Source of the DNA: a virus | DNA length: 64,000 nucleotides | Reading direction: 5' to 3' (one strand) | Virus record (IMG/VR): IMGVR_UViG_3300020583_000010 | Location: 62,001 to 126,000 of that record | Program-made: the position numbers and the translations under genes | Shown: positions 16,727-24,937 of the stretch, piece after piece | How positions within the stretch are numbered: position 1 is the stretch's first letter | How the letters are laid out: each line of letters begins with the position of its first letter | The notes under the pieces: generated by a model | Database searches by the model: none | What the model was told of the DNA's origin: nothing | Seen by the model: only the letters and a program-made list of their open reading frames with translations

Positions 16727-17032
16727 TTAAGGTTTAAGAATGAAACTTGAGTATTCCCAAGCAGAATAAGGACTCTCTGAAAGCACACCCTGATAGTGCC
16801 ACTTGCCCCCAGTCCAGCCGGTAGTAGTAATGACTCCTGTGTACTTATTCTGGTCGGGGTCGAAAGTTCCCGTACATGTATAGTCTACTACTCTGTCAGA
16901 TGGGTTGTACTCTGGATCTTTTGGCGGAGCATAGAAGTTAAATACGCAGGTAGGATTAGATATTGGCAGTTTTGTTACTCTATCGAAGGCTTGAGCTGTG
17001 ACTGTTATAGTCATCCCTGAGTATAAACTCAT
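16727..17032 (-). CDS. hypothetical beta-sandwich-like protein
   Basis: 101 residues with alternating beta-type sequence (MTITVTAQAFDRVTK ... GVITTTGWTGGKWHYQG), reminiscent of an immunoglobulin-like or carbohydrate-contact domain. Overlaps the histone-like gene by four bases. No family recognised. Confidence 0.65.
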   Translation of the reverse strand: MSLYSGMTITVTAQAFDRVTKLPISNPTCVFNFYAPPKDPEYNPSDRVVDYTCTGTFDPDQNKYTGVITTTGWTGGKWHYQGVLSESPYSAWEYSSFILKP

Positions 17033-18276
17033 TTAGACATCCTAGCTCTGGCTATCATTAGCATATTTTCTGGATCTTTTGAGAATCCCACTTTAGCAAC
17101 TCTTTGAGCCTCTGAAGCTAGTCTATCTACTCCATGCCGTGTTTTAAGTAATTCATGGAATCCTGCTGGGGTATGATGAATGCCTGTTATATGAGCATGA
17201 CGTAAACGAGCTGCATCTTCTAGAGCTCTGTGCTCTTCTGACAGATGATCAGAGGGAGATTTCACAGGAGACGTGGTTTTACTATCTCTGTCTTGTGTAG
17301 GTTTAGCACTGCTAGACCTTGGAACTACACTACTGCCTCTACGAGTCAAAGAGGAGCGCACCAAAGTTCGCAGAATCGGATGACTCCTACCTAACATTCT
17401 AAACCCGCCACCGCGTGGACGTACAGACCTCAAAAGGCTGGCCGCGCGTAGAGCTCCTAGAGCTTTTGATGCAGTACTAGTGGGGGACTTAGCCGCTGCC
17501 GGTGCTTTTGGAGCAGCTGCCTTAGGTGTTGTAGCAGCTTTGGGTGTTGTAGCAGCTTTGGGTGCGGCAGTTTTAGGTGTAGTTGTTGCTGTACTCTTAG
17601 GGGTCGTTGTAGTCGATTTAGTTGTTGATGTACTCTTAGGAGTTGTTGTAGTAGCTTTAGTTGCAGTAGTCTTAGAAGTAGCAGACTTTGTAGTTCCTGT
17701 ACTTTTAGTTGAAGTAGAGGTTGTCTTTGACTTGGTGGCAGCCTTTGAGGCAGCTGTCTGAGCTTTAGCCTGAGCTGTTTTAGCGGCGGCCTGAGCTTTT
17801 GCCACTGCTGCTGCGGCTGAAACGGCCTTAGCTTGGTTAGCTGCGGCAGCTGCCTGTGCTGCCTTTTCAGCTGCTATAGCTTTATTCTGTTCTGTTACCC
17901 CGGCCGCCGCTGCTTTAGTACCGGCATTCAAAGCTGAGTTAGAAATAGCTGGAGAAGACTGAGGAGCAGCCGTATAAGGCGTAAAAGGAGTTCTACCTAT
18001 AGTGGAAGAACCGACAGTGACTGTATTCTTTGATCCCATAGCTTGAGCTACTGATTTGTTGGCCTGATTAGCCTGCCGAGCTCCTGACAACCCTTGTCTT
18101 AAGGTACCACCAGGATTTGTAACACCATATTTTGGTCCTGGTGCCCCACGAGTAGCTGGCCGTACTGTTACTGCTTTACCTGTAGGTGATGATTTAGTGT
18201 ACTGGCGTACATTAACCTGACCGGACTGAACAGCGAGCTCTATAACCTTTTCTAGGTCACTTTTTTCTTTAGGCAT
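17029..18276 (-). CDS. histone H1-like Lys/Ala/Thr-rich protein
   Basis: 415 residues. The middle (about 140-280) is low-complexity Ala/Lys/Thr sequence with repeated TTPKS, AAPKAA and SKTT units, like the tails of bacterial histone-H1-like proteins. The flanks are basic (SLLRSVRPRGGGFRM; RSSLTRRGS) and the C-terminus ends in a helical segment with His and Arg. It would bind DNA non-specifically. Whether it compacts phage DNA, masks it, or is packaged is unknown. Next to the DnaB-like helicase gene. Confidence 0.7.
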   Translation of the reverse strand: MPKEKSDLEKVIELAVQSGQVNVRQYTKSSPTGKAVTVRPATRGAPGPKYGVTNPGGTLRQGLSGARQANQANKSVAQAMGSKNTVTVGSSTIGRTPFTPYTAAPQSSPAISNSALNAGTKAAAAGVTEQNKAIAAEKAAQAAAAANQAKAVSAAAAVAKAQAAAKTAQAKAQTAASKAATKSKTTSTSTKSTGTTKSATSKTTATKATTTTPKSTSTTKSTTTTPKSTATTTPKTAAPKAATTPKAATTPKAAAPKAPAAAKSPTSTASKALGALRAASLLRSVRPRGGGFRMLGRSHPILRTLVRSSLTRRGSSVVPRSSSAKPTQDRDSKTTSPVKSPSDHLSEEHRALEDAARLRHAHITGIHHTPAGFHELLKTRHGVDRLASEAQRVAKVGFSKDPENMLMIARARMSK

Positions 18277-18317
18277 AGGATATCTCCCTGTAGGTATAGC
18301 TACAAAGAAAATATCGG

Positions 18318-19760
18318 TTACAGTCCCAATCCTAGATTTAGTAATGCTGTATTAGCAGCATGTTGTGTTCTGCCTGAGTCAGTGTAAAAGCAAGTGGCAT
18401 AATCTACATCAATATCAAAAGGAGGTGCTTGCTCTCCATCACGCCATTTAACTACTGACATTGATAGTTTATTACGTTGTTGAGACTCTAGTATTCCTAT
18501 AACACCATCAGCATAGCGCTCAGCATATGAAGTCTCAGCCAGAGCTGACATTCCATAGTAACCTTCTCTGTCTGCGTCTTCCTTTGCCTTACGGCTAGCC
18601 TGCCAAGGAGACACCACAGCCAGTCCATTGCCGTTGTCAAATGTTTTTGCTAAGATCATAGCCTGTTCGATGCGCTCATTTAGTTGCTCGCGATCAGAAG
18701 CTCGTCTAGTTTCTGGTTTAAGAATGTATAAAGCGTCTACTATCAGCAAGTCTATAGGAAATTCTCGCTGTATTGCCTGAAGTCTTACTTTCATACCATT
18801 GACAGTCATAGACTCTGACGCCTGCATGACTCTTAGTTTGCCATAATCTTCACTATGAGAGAAGTCATGTACTACTTCACGTAATTTTTCTTCAAGCTCT
18901 GCGTCTAGATTACCTCTTTTTAGATCTAGAGAGTTCAATCCTTCTGCTAGTCCGAATTTCTTTAATCTGGAATGTCTTGATACTAGTTTTCTTCGTATCT
19001 GTGACCTCAAAGTCTCTGTGGTCACATAAACTACATTCTTTTTCTGCCTTACAGCGGCCTGCCATGCTAGTTGACAGCACAATGAACTTTTTCCAGCACT
19101 TGCATAGCCTAAAATAAAGTCCAATTCTCCAGGCTGTAGACCTCCAGTAATAGAGTCTAACTTAGGAATGCCGAATTCAATACCTGAGAACTCTCCTGAT
19201 AGAAAACTTTCCTTCTTACTCTCATACTCAGACAGCATGTCGTCTTCTTCTTCACGGATATCACCGTCTGGAGCCTCTTGTACTGTGAGTCTTTGGTCAA
19301 TAACCCCTAACTGAGCCATAACATACTCTCTAGCGGCTTCATGCCCTTTAACTTCATTACCCTTGGAGTCTTCTATACCTCTTGTTAGTATATCCATGCC
19401 CTGCTTAAAGGTACGTTTTACACTAGACTGGGCATATAACTCATTTAACTGGTGCAGTGACCACTTAAAGTCAGACTCTGAGGACTTCTGGCTCATTAAA
19501 GAGTCATATGTAGTCTGATATAATATTACCTTATTAGTCTCAGCAGACGGCAACTTTGCCAGTATTGCCTCAATGGCATTCTTAGTAAGAACATCTCCTG
19601 CATAGTCATAGTACCACTTAAACATTTTAAAGAAATGGCGCCATCTATCCTCTGGAAAATGATCCTCTGTAAGTTTTGTCAGCACTGTTTCTAGAAGATC
19701 CCTGCGGTCAGGAACTACCGCAGAAAAAAGTGCCCTAGCGTGGTCAGAAGAATCTACCAC
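18318..19760 (-). CDS. DnaB-like replicative helicase
   Basis: 480 residues. The N-terminal half is helical as in DnaB. The RecA-like motor has Walker A LGYASAGKSSLCCQ (near 217), a motif with TTETLRSQIRRK (H1a-like Glu), Walker B IDLLIVDALYIL (near 330), and VVSPWQASRK (motif H3-like Gln). It would unwind the fork for the family A polymerase. Phage-type variant; the assignment to DnaB rather than another RecA-like helicase is moderate to good. Confidence 0.82.
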   Translation of the reverse strand: MVDSSDHARALFSAVVPDRRDLLETVLTKLTEDHFPEDRWRHFFKMFKWYYDYAGDVLTKNAIEAILAKLPSAETNKVILYQTTYDSLMSQKSSESDFKWSLHQLNELYAQSSVKRTFKQGMDILTRGIEDSKGNEVKGHEAAREYVMAQLGVIDQRLTVQEAPDGDIREEEDDMLSEYESKKESFLSGEFSGIEFGIPKLDSITGGLQPGELDFILGYASAGKSSLCCQLAWQAAVRQKKNVVYVTTETLRSQIRRKLVSRHSRLKKFGLAEGLNSLDLKRGNLDAELEEKLREVVHDFSHSEDYGKLRVMQASESMTVNGMKVRLQAIQREFPIDLLIVDALYILKPETRRASDREQLNERIEQAMILAKTFDNGNGLAVVSPWQASRKAKEDADREGYYGMSALAETSYAERYADGVIGILESQQRNKLSMSVVKWRDGEQAPPFDIDVDYATCFYTDSGRTQHAANTALLNLGLGL

Positions 19761-20300
19761 TTATACTACTTTCAATAGGTAATTAATTAGATTTTCCAAG
19801 ACTTGTATGTTATCCCCCACCATACCAAGAGCACTGTTACAATTTATACACAGAATTCCTCTTATGCACTGTCCACAAGATTTCTTTCCCGAGCAACAGG
19901 AATGATCATGATCTACACTTAGAAAATTCCCGCTGTCTTCTATATATCTACCACACCCGCCAGCGCAACCTCCCTGGCTCTCAAGAATTTCTGTGTACCT
20001 TTTAAAAGAAAGTCTGTATACGCTTAGTAATTCACTGCATTGATTACATATTTTTCTAGTTCTTATGAAATTAGTACCTGGCCTAAATCTTTCACAGTCT
20101 CTATACCATTTTTCACCTTTTTCATTTATAGGTTGAAATGATCTAGTAATTTCATGTTTTAACCTGCCATTAATGGGTGTTAATGGTTTTCCTGCCCTAT
20201 ACTGCTGATAATGAGTGCCACATAAGTCTTTAGCCCAGAAGATATTAGTACATCCACTAAAGCTACACGGTCTTTCTACTCGTGCATTCTTTCTGACCAC
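19761..20300 (-). CDS. HNH endonuclease, recombination endonuclease VII-like
   Basis: 179 residues. Cysteine pairs (CSFSGCTN, CGTHYQ, KICNQC) precede the core SVDHDHSCCSGK followed by CIRGILCINCNSALGMVGDN, the zinc-supported endonuclease VII fold with catalytic His. The family cuts branched DNA in T4. In actinophages similar free-standing genes are often mobile. It lies tightly between the helicase and phosphoesterase genes with no overlap, unlike its coupled neighbours, which suits insertion. Confidence 0.8.
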   Translation of the reverse strand: MVRKNARVERPCSFSGCTNIFWAKDLCGTHYQQYRAGKPLTPINGRLKHEITRSFQPINEKGEKWYRDCERFRPGTNFIRTRKICNQCSELLSVYRLSFKRYTEILESQGGCAGGCGRYIEDSGNFLSVDHDHSCCSGKKSCGQCIRGILCINCNSALGMVGDNIQVLENLINYLLKVV

Positions 20301-20309
20301 TTACTAACC

Positions 20310-21524
20310 TCAGTATATCATATGTAGATTTCCCCAGCCGTCTGGGTGATCTTCTCCTACTGTCAGTGTAACTATGGCTGATTTACTATCTTGCCCAGAA
20401 CCATCTACATACCATTGAGACCCGCCGTCTTCGGCAGGAAGCTGAATAAAAGATTTCTCACCTTCTGTTTTAGACATCCAATGATGCTTATGCCCCGCTA
20501 TTAGAATTTTAGTTTGCCCAATTTCCTGACAGCCATGAGCCTGATTTGCCCACCAAGTGCGCCATCCCTCTGCACCGCTCTTGAACTGGTGGCCGTGAGC
20601 TAACCCTACTGGAACCCCGGCTATATTCAAACTGATTGTAAGGTCTTGATTCTTGGGTACAACAATAGACACATGCCCATAGACATCAGGATTTTCAGCT
20701 AGTATCTCTGCTACTTGCGCGGCTACCTCTATAGACCAGCTATCTGAATTTTTTGTAGACTGCTTTCCATTTACTCTAGAAGCCTCATCATGATTTCCTG
20801 GTACTGATGTCACGATTAAGTTATCTGTAAGAGGAGCGTATGCCTTAATCTGCGCAAGCATGAACCGTCGGAACAACCTAACTTGCTCAGTTATAGTCAA
20901 TGACACATTAAATGTCTGAGACGGGTAGTGTCCTGCCGTGGCTTCTATACAGTCGCCATTCCAGGGAAGGTATACATCTCCTACAGGACGACCAATTTTT
21001 CTAAGTTCCTGAAGTCTTGCTGTACCCTCATCTATTCCTCTAGAAAACCGTTCCCAAGCCCAGCGCGGGTCATCTTTTCCTATTTGTGTATCTGAAGTAC
21101 AGTGCAGGTATGCTAGGTCCCCTGTATACGACTTCTTAGTTTTTCTAGGTTTATGTTTTTTAATCTCATCAAATAGAACTTCTAGATCTAAATCTCCTCT
21201 AAAAGATCTTCGTCTAATATGGGCTCTATAAGAACTAAGTTCCTGTATACCATCTGGAGTCTGTGCTTCCCAGCTAGAGCGTCTTACATCCCCAACAATC
21301 TCTACTTCTTCTGGGTCTAGACCCCATTTCTCAAGTAGCCCAGACCAGTCTGAAGGAGCACCTGAAGTAGGACCTGTGCGCAGCTCACCTTCATTACCGT
21401 CCCACTCTATTCCGGCTTCTTTACCGGTAGGTAGTTTACGAGTTTCACGCTGTCTTAATTTAGCATCATTATCTACTATAGGCTTAAGAAACTTCTCAGT
21501 AAACTCATCATCATAGGTAGTCAT
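20310..21524 (-). CDS. calcineurin-like metallophosphoesterase
   Basis: 404 residues. Motifs: CTSDTQIGKDD (first metal motif, with Gln where His is usual), LPWNGDCIEA (GD), SVPGNHDEASR (GNHD/E), LAHGHQFKSG and IAGHKHHWM (GHxH). It probably cleaves phosphodiester bonds in nucleic acid or nucleotides. The N-terminal 140 residues are an unrecognised extension. Second phosphoesterase in the block; not an SbcD homologue in layout. Confidence 0.8.
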   Translation of the reverse strand: MTTYDDEFTEKFLKPIVDNDAKLRQRETRKLPTGKEAGIEWDGNEGELRTGPTSGAPSDWSGLLEKWGLDPEEVEIVGDVRRSSWEAQTPDGIQELSSYRAHIRRRSFRGDLDLEVLFDEIKKHKPRKTKKSYTGDLAYLHCTSDTQIGKDDPRWAWERFSRGIDEGTARLQELRKIGRPVGDVYLPWNGDCIEATAGHYPSQTFNVSLTITEQVRLFRRFMLAQIKAYAPLTDNLIVTSVPGNHDEASRVNGKQSTKNSDSWSIEVAAQVAEILAENPDVYGHVSIVVPKNQDLTISLNIAGVPVGLAHGHQFKSGAEGWRTWWANQAHGCQEIGQTKILIAGHKHHWMSKTEGEKSFIQLPAEDGGSQWYVDGSGQDSKSAIVTLTVGEDHPDGWGNLHMIY

Positions 21525-21797
21525 TTAGTCACTTTCCCTGTAACAAGGGCAACTTCGTCTGCGGTGTTCTTGCATAGTGTATCGCCCTCCCGGATAAGCT
21601 ATTTGATACAAAGCCTGTAAAAGTGTACGACCTGAAACTGACTTATCATCTATGACAGACATTACTAGCTCTCTACGGTCTGGAGTTAAAGTATCTAAGA
21701 ACTCGCCTAACTTACATTTATCCTTAGTCCAAGGATTAGATTTTCCATACGCTACTTTGGAAAATGCTTCCCAGTCTACTATAGAAGGTTCGGTCAT
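21525..21797 (-). CDS. hypothetical small protein
   Basis: 90 residues, ending in the cysteine-basic motif EHRRRSCPCYRESD. No family recognised. The ATG at 21797 is preferred because an in-frame GTG at 21806 would lie inside the -10 box of the promoter below. Confidence 0.7.
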   Translation of the reverse strand: MTEPSIVDWEAFSKVAYGKSNPWTKDKCKLGEFLDTLTPDRRELVMSVIDDKSVSGRTLLQALYQIAYPGGRYTMQEHRRRSCPCYRESD

Positions 21798-21804
21798 GAT
21801 CAAC

Positions 21805-21833
21805 ACTGTACTCTACTTAGGATCATCTGTCAA
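21805..21833 (-). promoter_or_regulatory. promoter for phosphoesterase/helicase segment
   Basis: Minus strand TTGACA, 17 bp, TACAGT, overlapping the 3' end of the gene at 21813. The -10 ends only a few bases upstream of the downstream start, implying a very short leader. Confidence 0.65.
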
Positions 21834-22067
21834 GGGTCTAGCGAAGGCAGTTACTTCCGATATAAAATTATATAGGTGTCTCTCGCGACTCCAAAACTCT
21901 ACTTCCACACTGTCATTATCTTCTCTAAGATATACTTCTTCTACTAACCCTCTACCTTGGACTACGTCGCCTGGAAGAAGACTTACTACCTTAACCTGGC
22001 GCCATTGTCGGCCGTGATGATCCATGTCTATAGAGTTTCGCTTGAATGGCGGAGGAATTTTTCCCAC
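21813..22067 (-). CDS. hypothetical small beta protein
   Basis: 84 residues with an SH3-like feel (VKVVSLLPGDVVQGRGLVEE ... VEVEFWSRE). No family recognised. Starts directly after the sigma factor stop. Confidence 0.65.
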   Translation of the reverse strand: MGKIPPPFKRNSIDMDHHGRQWRQVKVVSLLPGDVVQGRGLVEEVYLREDNDSVEVEFWSRERHLYNFISEVTAFARPLTDDPK

Positions 22068-22628
22068 TCAACTTACCATACTTTCCAAGTGTCTCAGGTT
22101 CTCGCGTAATTTGACTCTCACTTTATTACTCATCAAATTATGAGGATCGTACCCAAATGCTGTCTTTAAATCTGAAATAGAACATCCTTGTAAATACTTC
22201 ATCGACAAGTATTCGCGCTGTCTGTCTGTTAATGTTGAAATAGCCCGTTCAATATCTTTGCGGTAAATTGAGTATTCTATGTCTGACAATGCTATAGAAC
22301 CAGGTATAGAAACATGTTCCATATTTTCTGGAGAAACACTAACAACTGAGTACTTTTTGTTGTACCTAGACATCTTCTTGCTACCGGTGGTCCATGGCGA
22401 GTCTTTAGTTACTATGTCTGCCATTTTCCATGCTGCTCTGTTTCTAACTATAGTATCTACAGAGATTTCATTATCTGTATTAAACTTCTTTAGTTCTTTC
22501 CAGACAGCTATAAGAGCTTCTTGAACTAGGTCATCTTCTGGGTATCCTGGATATCTTCTAGCCAGCGACTGCAAAAGTCCTGTACTTCGGCTAAGTATTT
22601 GATTTATATCAAAATCAGAAAGCTGCAC
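22068..22628 (-). CDS. sigma-70-family RNA polymerase sigma factor
   Basis: 186 residues. Region 2-like helix ARRYPGYPEDDLVQEALIAV with WKELKKF; region 4-like helix-turn-helix TLTDRQREYLSMKYLQGCSI followed by SDLKTAFGYDP. Regions 1 and 3 are absent, as in ECF-type or phage sigma factors. It would redirect host RNA polymerase to a promoter subset. It is the first gene of the leftward block, behind a consensus -35 promoter, fitting an early switch. Confidence 0.85.
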   Translation of the reverse strand: MQLSDFDINQILSRSTGLLQSLARRYPGYPEDDLVQEALIAVWKELKKFNTDNEISVDTIVRNRAAWKMADIVTKDSPWTTGSKKMSRYNKKYSVVSVSPENMEHVSIPGSIALSDIEYSIYRKDIERAISTLTDRQREYLSMKYLQGCSISDLKTAFGYDPHNLMSNKVRVKLRENLRHLESMVS

Positions 22629-22661
22629 TACAGTTCCTTTAGATCAGTTAGTCACTAAGAT

Positions 22662-22690
22662 AGTGTACCATAACTCTAATAGACTGTCAA
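22662..22690 (-). promoter_or_regulatory. promoter for sigma factor gene / leftward block
   Basis: Minus strand TTGACA, 17 bp, TACACT with TGG just before the -10 (extended -10). About 30 bp upstream of the sigma factor start. Confidence 0.7.
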
Positions 22691-22692
22691 GA

Positions 22693-22935
22693 CTACTCTT
22701 CATGCATAGTTAAAATTAAAGACTCTTCTGGTACCAAATTTAATATTGTACTATATAGGTCAAGACAATGAGCATGCCATGTCTCTTCTGCTTCTTCCTC
22801 AATCACATCATTTAAAGTAGATTTATACCCTCTAGTGACTGAGTAGTAACTTTCACCTGATGAGATACGAAGAAAACAGCCGAAGCACCTCAAAGTGAAG
22901 TAACCACTCAAGTTGTGAGCTTTATGTCTTGACAC
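22693..22935 (-). CDS. hypothetical protein
   Basis: 80 residues with two cysteines near the N-terminus (LRCFGCFLRIS) and WHAHCLDLY near the middle, a possible small zinc site. No family recognised. Its 5' end overlaps the rightward promoter at 22929, so the two transcription units are divergent and interlocked. Confidence 0.6.
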   Translation of the reverse strand: MSRHKAHNLSGYFTLRCFGCFLRISSGESYYSVTRGYKSTLNDVIEEEAEETWHAHCLDLYSTILNLVPEESLILTMHEE

Positions 22936-22957
22936 TAGGATAACCTCGTGCTATGTT
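22929..22957 (+). promoter_or_regulatory. rightward promoter
   Basis: TTGACA, 17 bp, TATGTT with TGC before the -10. Twenty bases upstream of the start at 22978, with AAGGAG between. Confidence 0.7.
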
Positions 22958-22977
22958 CGAGCCAAGGAGTGAATAAT

Positions 22978-23262
22978 ATGATCATTATTTTTGGTGGATT
23001 TATAAGTTTTATCATAGTCATCGGCTACGTCATGTGGTGGATGCTAAAAGGTAGCGTCTACATGCTGTTTTACCTTCTAGTAGCTATAATGTTCACAGCT
23101 ATGGGACTTACTGGAACTGCTGTAGGACTAGGCAGAGGCATCCGTGCGGCTTACAAAACACACAGCTGGTATGACTTCTTCAGAGAATTCTGGCTAGGCT
23201 TCGTGTCTGTAGTCACATGGAGGCAGAACTCTAGACTGCCCGATAATGCTAAGGAGAGCTAG
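22978..23262 (+). CDS. small membrane protein
   Basis: 94 residues with two or three hydrophobic segments (IIIFGGFISFIIVIGYVMWW; VYMLFYLLVAIMFTAMGLTG) and a soluble basic C-terminus. First gene of the rightward unit; ATG chosen for AAGGAG seven bases upstream. Function unknown. Confidence 0.78.
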   Translation: MIIIFGGFISFIIVIGYVMWWMLKGSVYMLFYLLVAIMFTAMGLTGTAVGLGRGIRAAYKTHSWYDFFREFWLGFVSVVTWRQNSRLPDNAKES

Positions 23263-23271
23263 GCTCTCCTT
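23251..23271 (+). terminator. stem-loop at end of membrane-protein gene
   Basis: AAGGAGAGC and GCTCTCCTT form a 9-bp stem around a 3-nt loop over the stop codon. Only a short T-run follows, so it may attenuate rather than stop transcription. Confidence 0.5.
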
Positions 23272-23287
23272 CTGAAAGCGAAATACT

Positions 23288-23476
23288 ATGTTCGTAGCCG
23301 TTATCGAGATATTGAGAAGGCCTGAATGCCTGATCACTGCGCATAGCTATGACTCCCTGCTGGCTAAGTTTCGCAGTCTTCAGCGCATCGCCAGGCGTGA
23401 TGGCTTCGAGCCTGATATGATACTTCTTCAAATAATTCCCGCAAAAGACTTGACAGCTGACCCTCCCTTGTGTTAG
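23288..23476 (+). CDS. hypothetical basic protein
   Basis: 62 residues (AKFRSLQRIARRDGFEPDMI in the middle). Weak GAAAG ribosome site. The opposite-strand ORF over the same bases is less likely because the flanking genes run rightward. Its end overlaps the strong promoter at 23450. Confidence 0.5.
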   Translation: MFVAVIEILRRPECLITAHSYDSLLAKFRSLQRIARRDGFEPDMILLQIIPAKDLTADPPLC

Positions 23477-23479
23477 TGT
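23450..23479 (+). promoter_or_regulatory. promoter of the RNA-repair operon
   Basis: TTGACA, 18 bp, TAGTGT, close to the Streptomyces housekeeping consensus (TTGACN / TAGRRT). The leader to the ligase start is about 250 nt. Confidence 0.72.
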
Positions 23480-23500
23480 TAAGTCACACATTGGTCTACT

Positions 23501-23524
23501 TAAATACGTGACCTATTCGTGACT
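23501..23524 (+). promoter_or_regulatory. leader motif shared with 37001-37024
   Basis: TAAATACGTGACC followed by CTATTCGTGACT. The same two blocks occur in swapped order at 37001-37024. It lies about 20 nt downstream of the predicted start of the RNA-repair transcript, a likely regulator site. Confidence 0.5.
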
Positions 23525-23687
23525 GGACAGCATAGCCAGACTCTAGACATAGAGTAAAAGATATCCGGAAGCTAGGGGCAGCCGGAATCGGAATACCAGA
23601 GCCACTCCATCTCAAGCTCAGGATTGCGACCAGCGTCTTACTTTTAAGCTCTCAACTGGGAAGTTGACCTTGGAGGTAAGGAGGCGC

Positions 23688-23720
23688 ATGTCGTTTTCCA
23701 AAACATCCTCTCAACAATAA
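23688..23720 (+). CDS. possible 10-residue leader peptide
   Basis: ATG preceded by AAGGAGG encodes MSFSKTSSQQ and stops 17 bases before the RNA ligase start. The ribosome site is the strongest in the leader. Could couple or attenuate ligase translation, or be chance. Confidence 0.35.
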   Translation: MSFSKTSSQQ

Positions 23721-23737
23721 TCACGCGCGAGGGACTA

Positions 23738-24937
23738 ATGCACTTATCAGAATACCTTGACCTGGCCGAACTAGGCAGTGAGATTGAGAATGGCTTTATT
23801 CGTGAGGCTAAGCATGAGACTCTTCCTCTGACTCTGTATACTTATACGGAAAAAGCTCAGTATGCCGGACTATGGCCTGATGCAACGCGTAAGTGTCGTG
23901 GGTTGGTTGTCGAGGACACCGGACAGATCATAGCTAGGTGCCTCCCGAAGTTCTTCAATTACTCTGAGCATGTGAACGGCAAAAGTTATGCACCTCCGTT
24001 AGAGCTTGAAACCGGATTGGAGTCTGCTTTCGAGATATATTCTAAAATGGATGGTTCATATGGGTCGTGCTTTTTCTATGATGACAATTGGCATGTTGCC
24101 AGTAAGGGGTCATTCCATTCAGAGCAGGCAGAATGGGCTACAAAGTATCTTCGCAGAGCTATATTTGATTCATGGGAAGATAGTCCTTTTGCAGAGAAGC
24201 GGAATGGCACATTTGATCCACTTAACAGGCAGAAGACATACGTATGTGAGATAATCTATCCTTCCAATCGTATCGTGGTGGACTATGGAAGTCTTGAAGA
24301 TCTGGTTCTTCTTACAGTGTATGATACTGAGACAGGCCAGGAAGAGTTCACTGAAGATCGTAGATTAGAATGGGGTTGGGTAGGTTCTATAGTCCCCTCG
24401 TATAATCCTTGGGGTATTAATCTAGACGAGCTACAGTTGCTAGCGGAGGAGAATGTTCTTCTAGATGAGGACAATGGTGACCGTGAGGTGTCTGGAACTG
24501 CTATGGAAGGTTATGTCGTAAGACTAAGTGATGGCACCCGCGTGAAGATAAAGTTGAGTGACTACTTACGTCTGCATAAGGTGTTGACCAACTGTACAGA
24601 GAGATCTATCTGGGAAATTCTTTCTACAGGTGGAAGTCTTGATGACTTTATGGAGAACACACCTGATGAGTTCCGTGACTGGGTGAACTCTACAGTATTG
24701 TGCCTGAAAAATGACTTCGAGATGCTTAAGAATAATGTCTACCACACTTATTTCAATATTTTTCCAAAGGCGATGTCAGACGGCGGAACAAGAGCAAAGT
24801 TCGCTGCTCTCGCTAAGGACACAGAGTTTCCTTCTGCCATGTTCATGATGCTCGATGCTAGCGAGGCTAAATTAAATGAGTGGTTATGGAAGCAGATTAA
24901 GCCAGAGGCTACAAAGCCATTCACCAAGGCGGAATAG
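23738..24937 (+). CDS. T4 Rnl1-like RNA ligase
   Basis: 399 residues. Nucleotidyltransferase motif I is IYSKMDGSYGSCF (K-x-D-G, near residue 103). Upstream is the Rnl1-type block ATRKCRGLVVEDTGQIIARC and PKFFNYSEH. Motif IV is MEGYVVRLSD and motif V RVKIKLSDYLRLHK (near 265). It seals 3'-OH and 5'-phosphate RNA ends with ATP. With the Pnk-like gene two places downstream it reconstitutes the T4 tRNA-repair pair that reverses anticodon-nuclease cuts. First gene of the RNA-repair operon; a GAGGG site precedes the ATG. Confidence 0.9.
   Translation: MHLSEYLDLAELGSEIENGFIREAKHETLPLTLYTYTEKAQYAGLWPDATRKCRGLVVEDTGQIIARCLPKFFNYSEHVNGKSYAPPLELETGLESAFEIYSKMDGSYGSCFFYDDNWHVASKGSFHSEQAEWATKYLRRAIFDSWEDSPFAEKRNGTFDPLNRQKTYVCEIIYPSNRIVVDYGSLEDLVLLTVYDTETGQEEFTEDRRLEWGWVGSIVPSYNPWGINLDELQLLAEENVLLDEDNGDREVSGTAMEGYVVRLSDGTRVKIKLSDYLRLHKVLTNCTERSIWEILSTGGSLDDFMENTPDEFRDWVNSTVLCLKNDFEMLKNNVYHTYFNIFPKAMSDGGTRAKFAALAKDTEFPSAMFMMLDASEAKLNEWLWKQIKPEATKPFTKAE

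Noticed and set aside
17480-17761. Val/Ala-rich rightward ORF
   Set aside because: Shadow of the histone-like Ala/Lys/Thr repeats on the other strand.
23249-23491. 80-codon leftward ORF opposite the gene at 23288
   Set aside because: Would lie alone against a rightward unit and over its promoter; the rightward reading is preferred, though both are weak.
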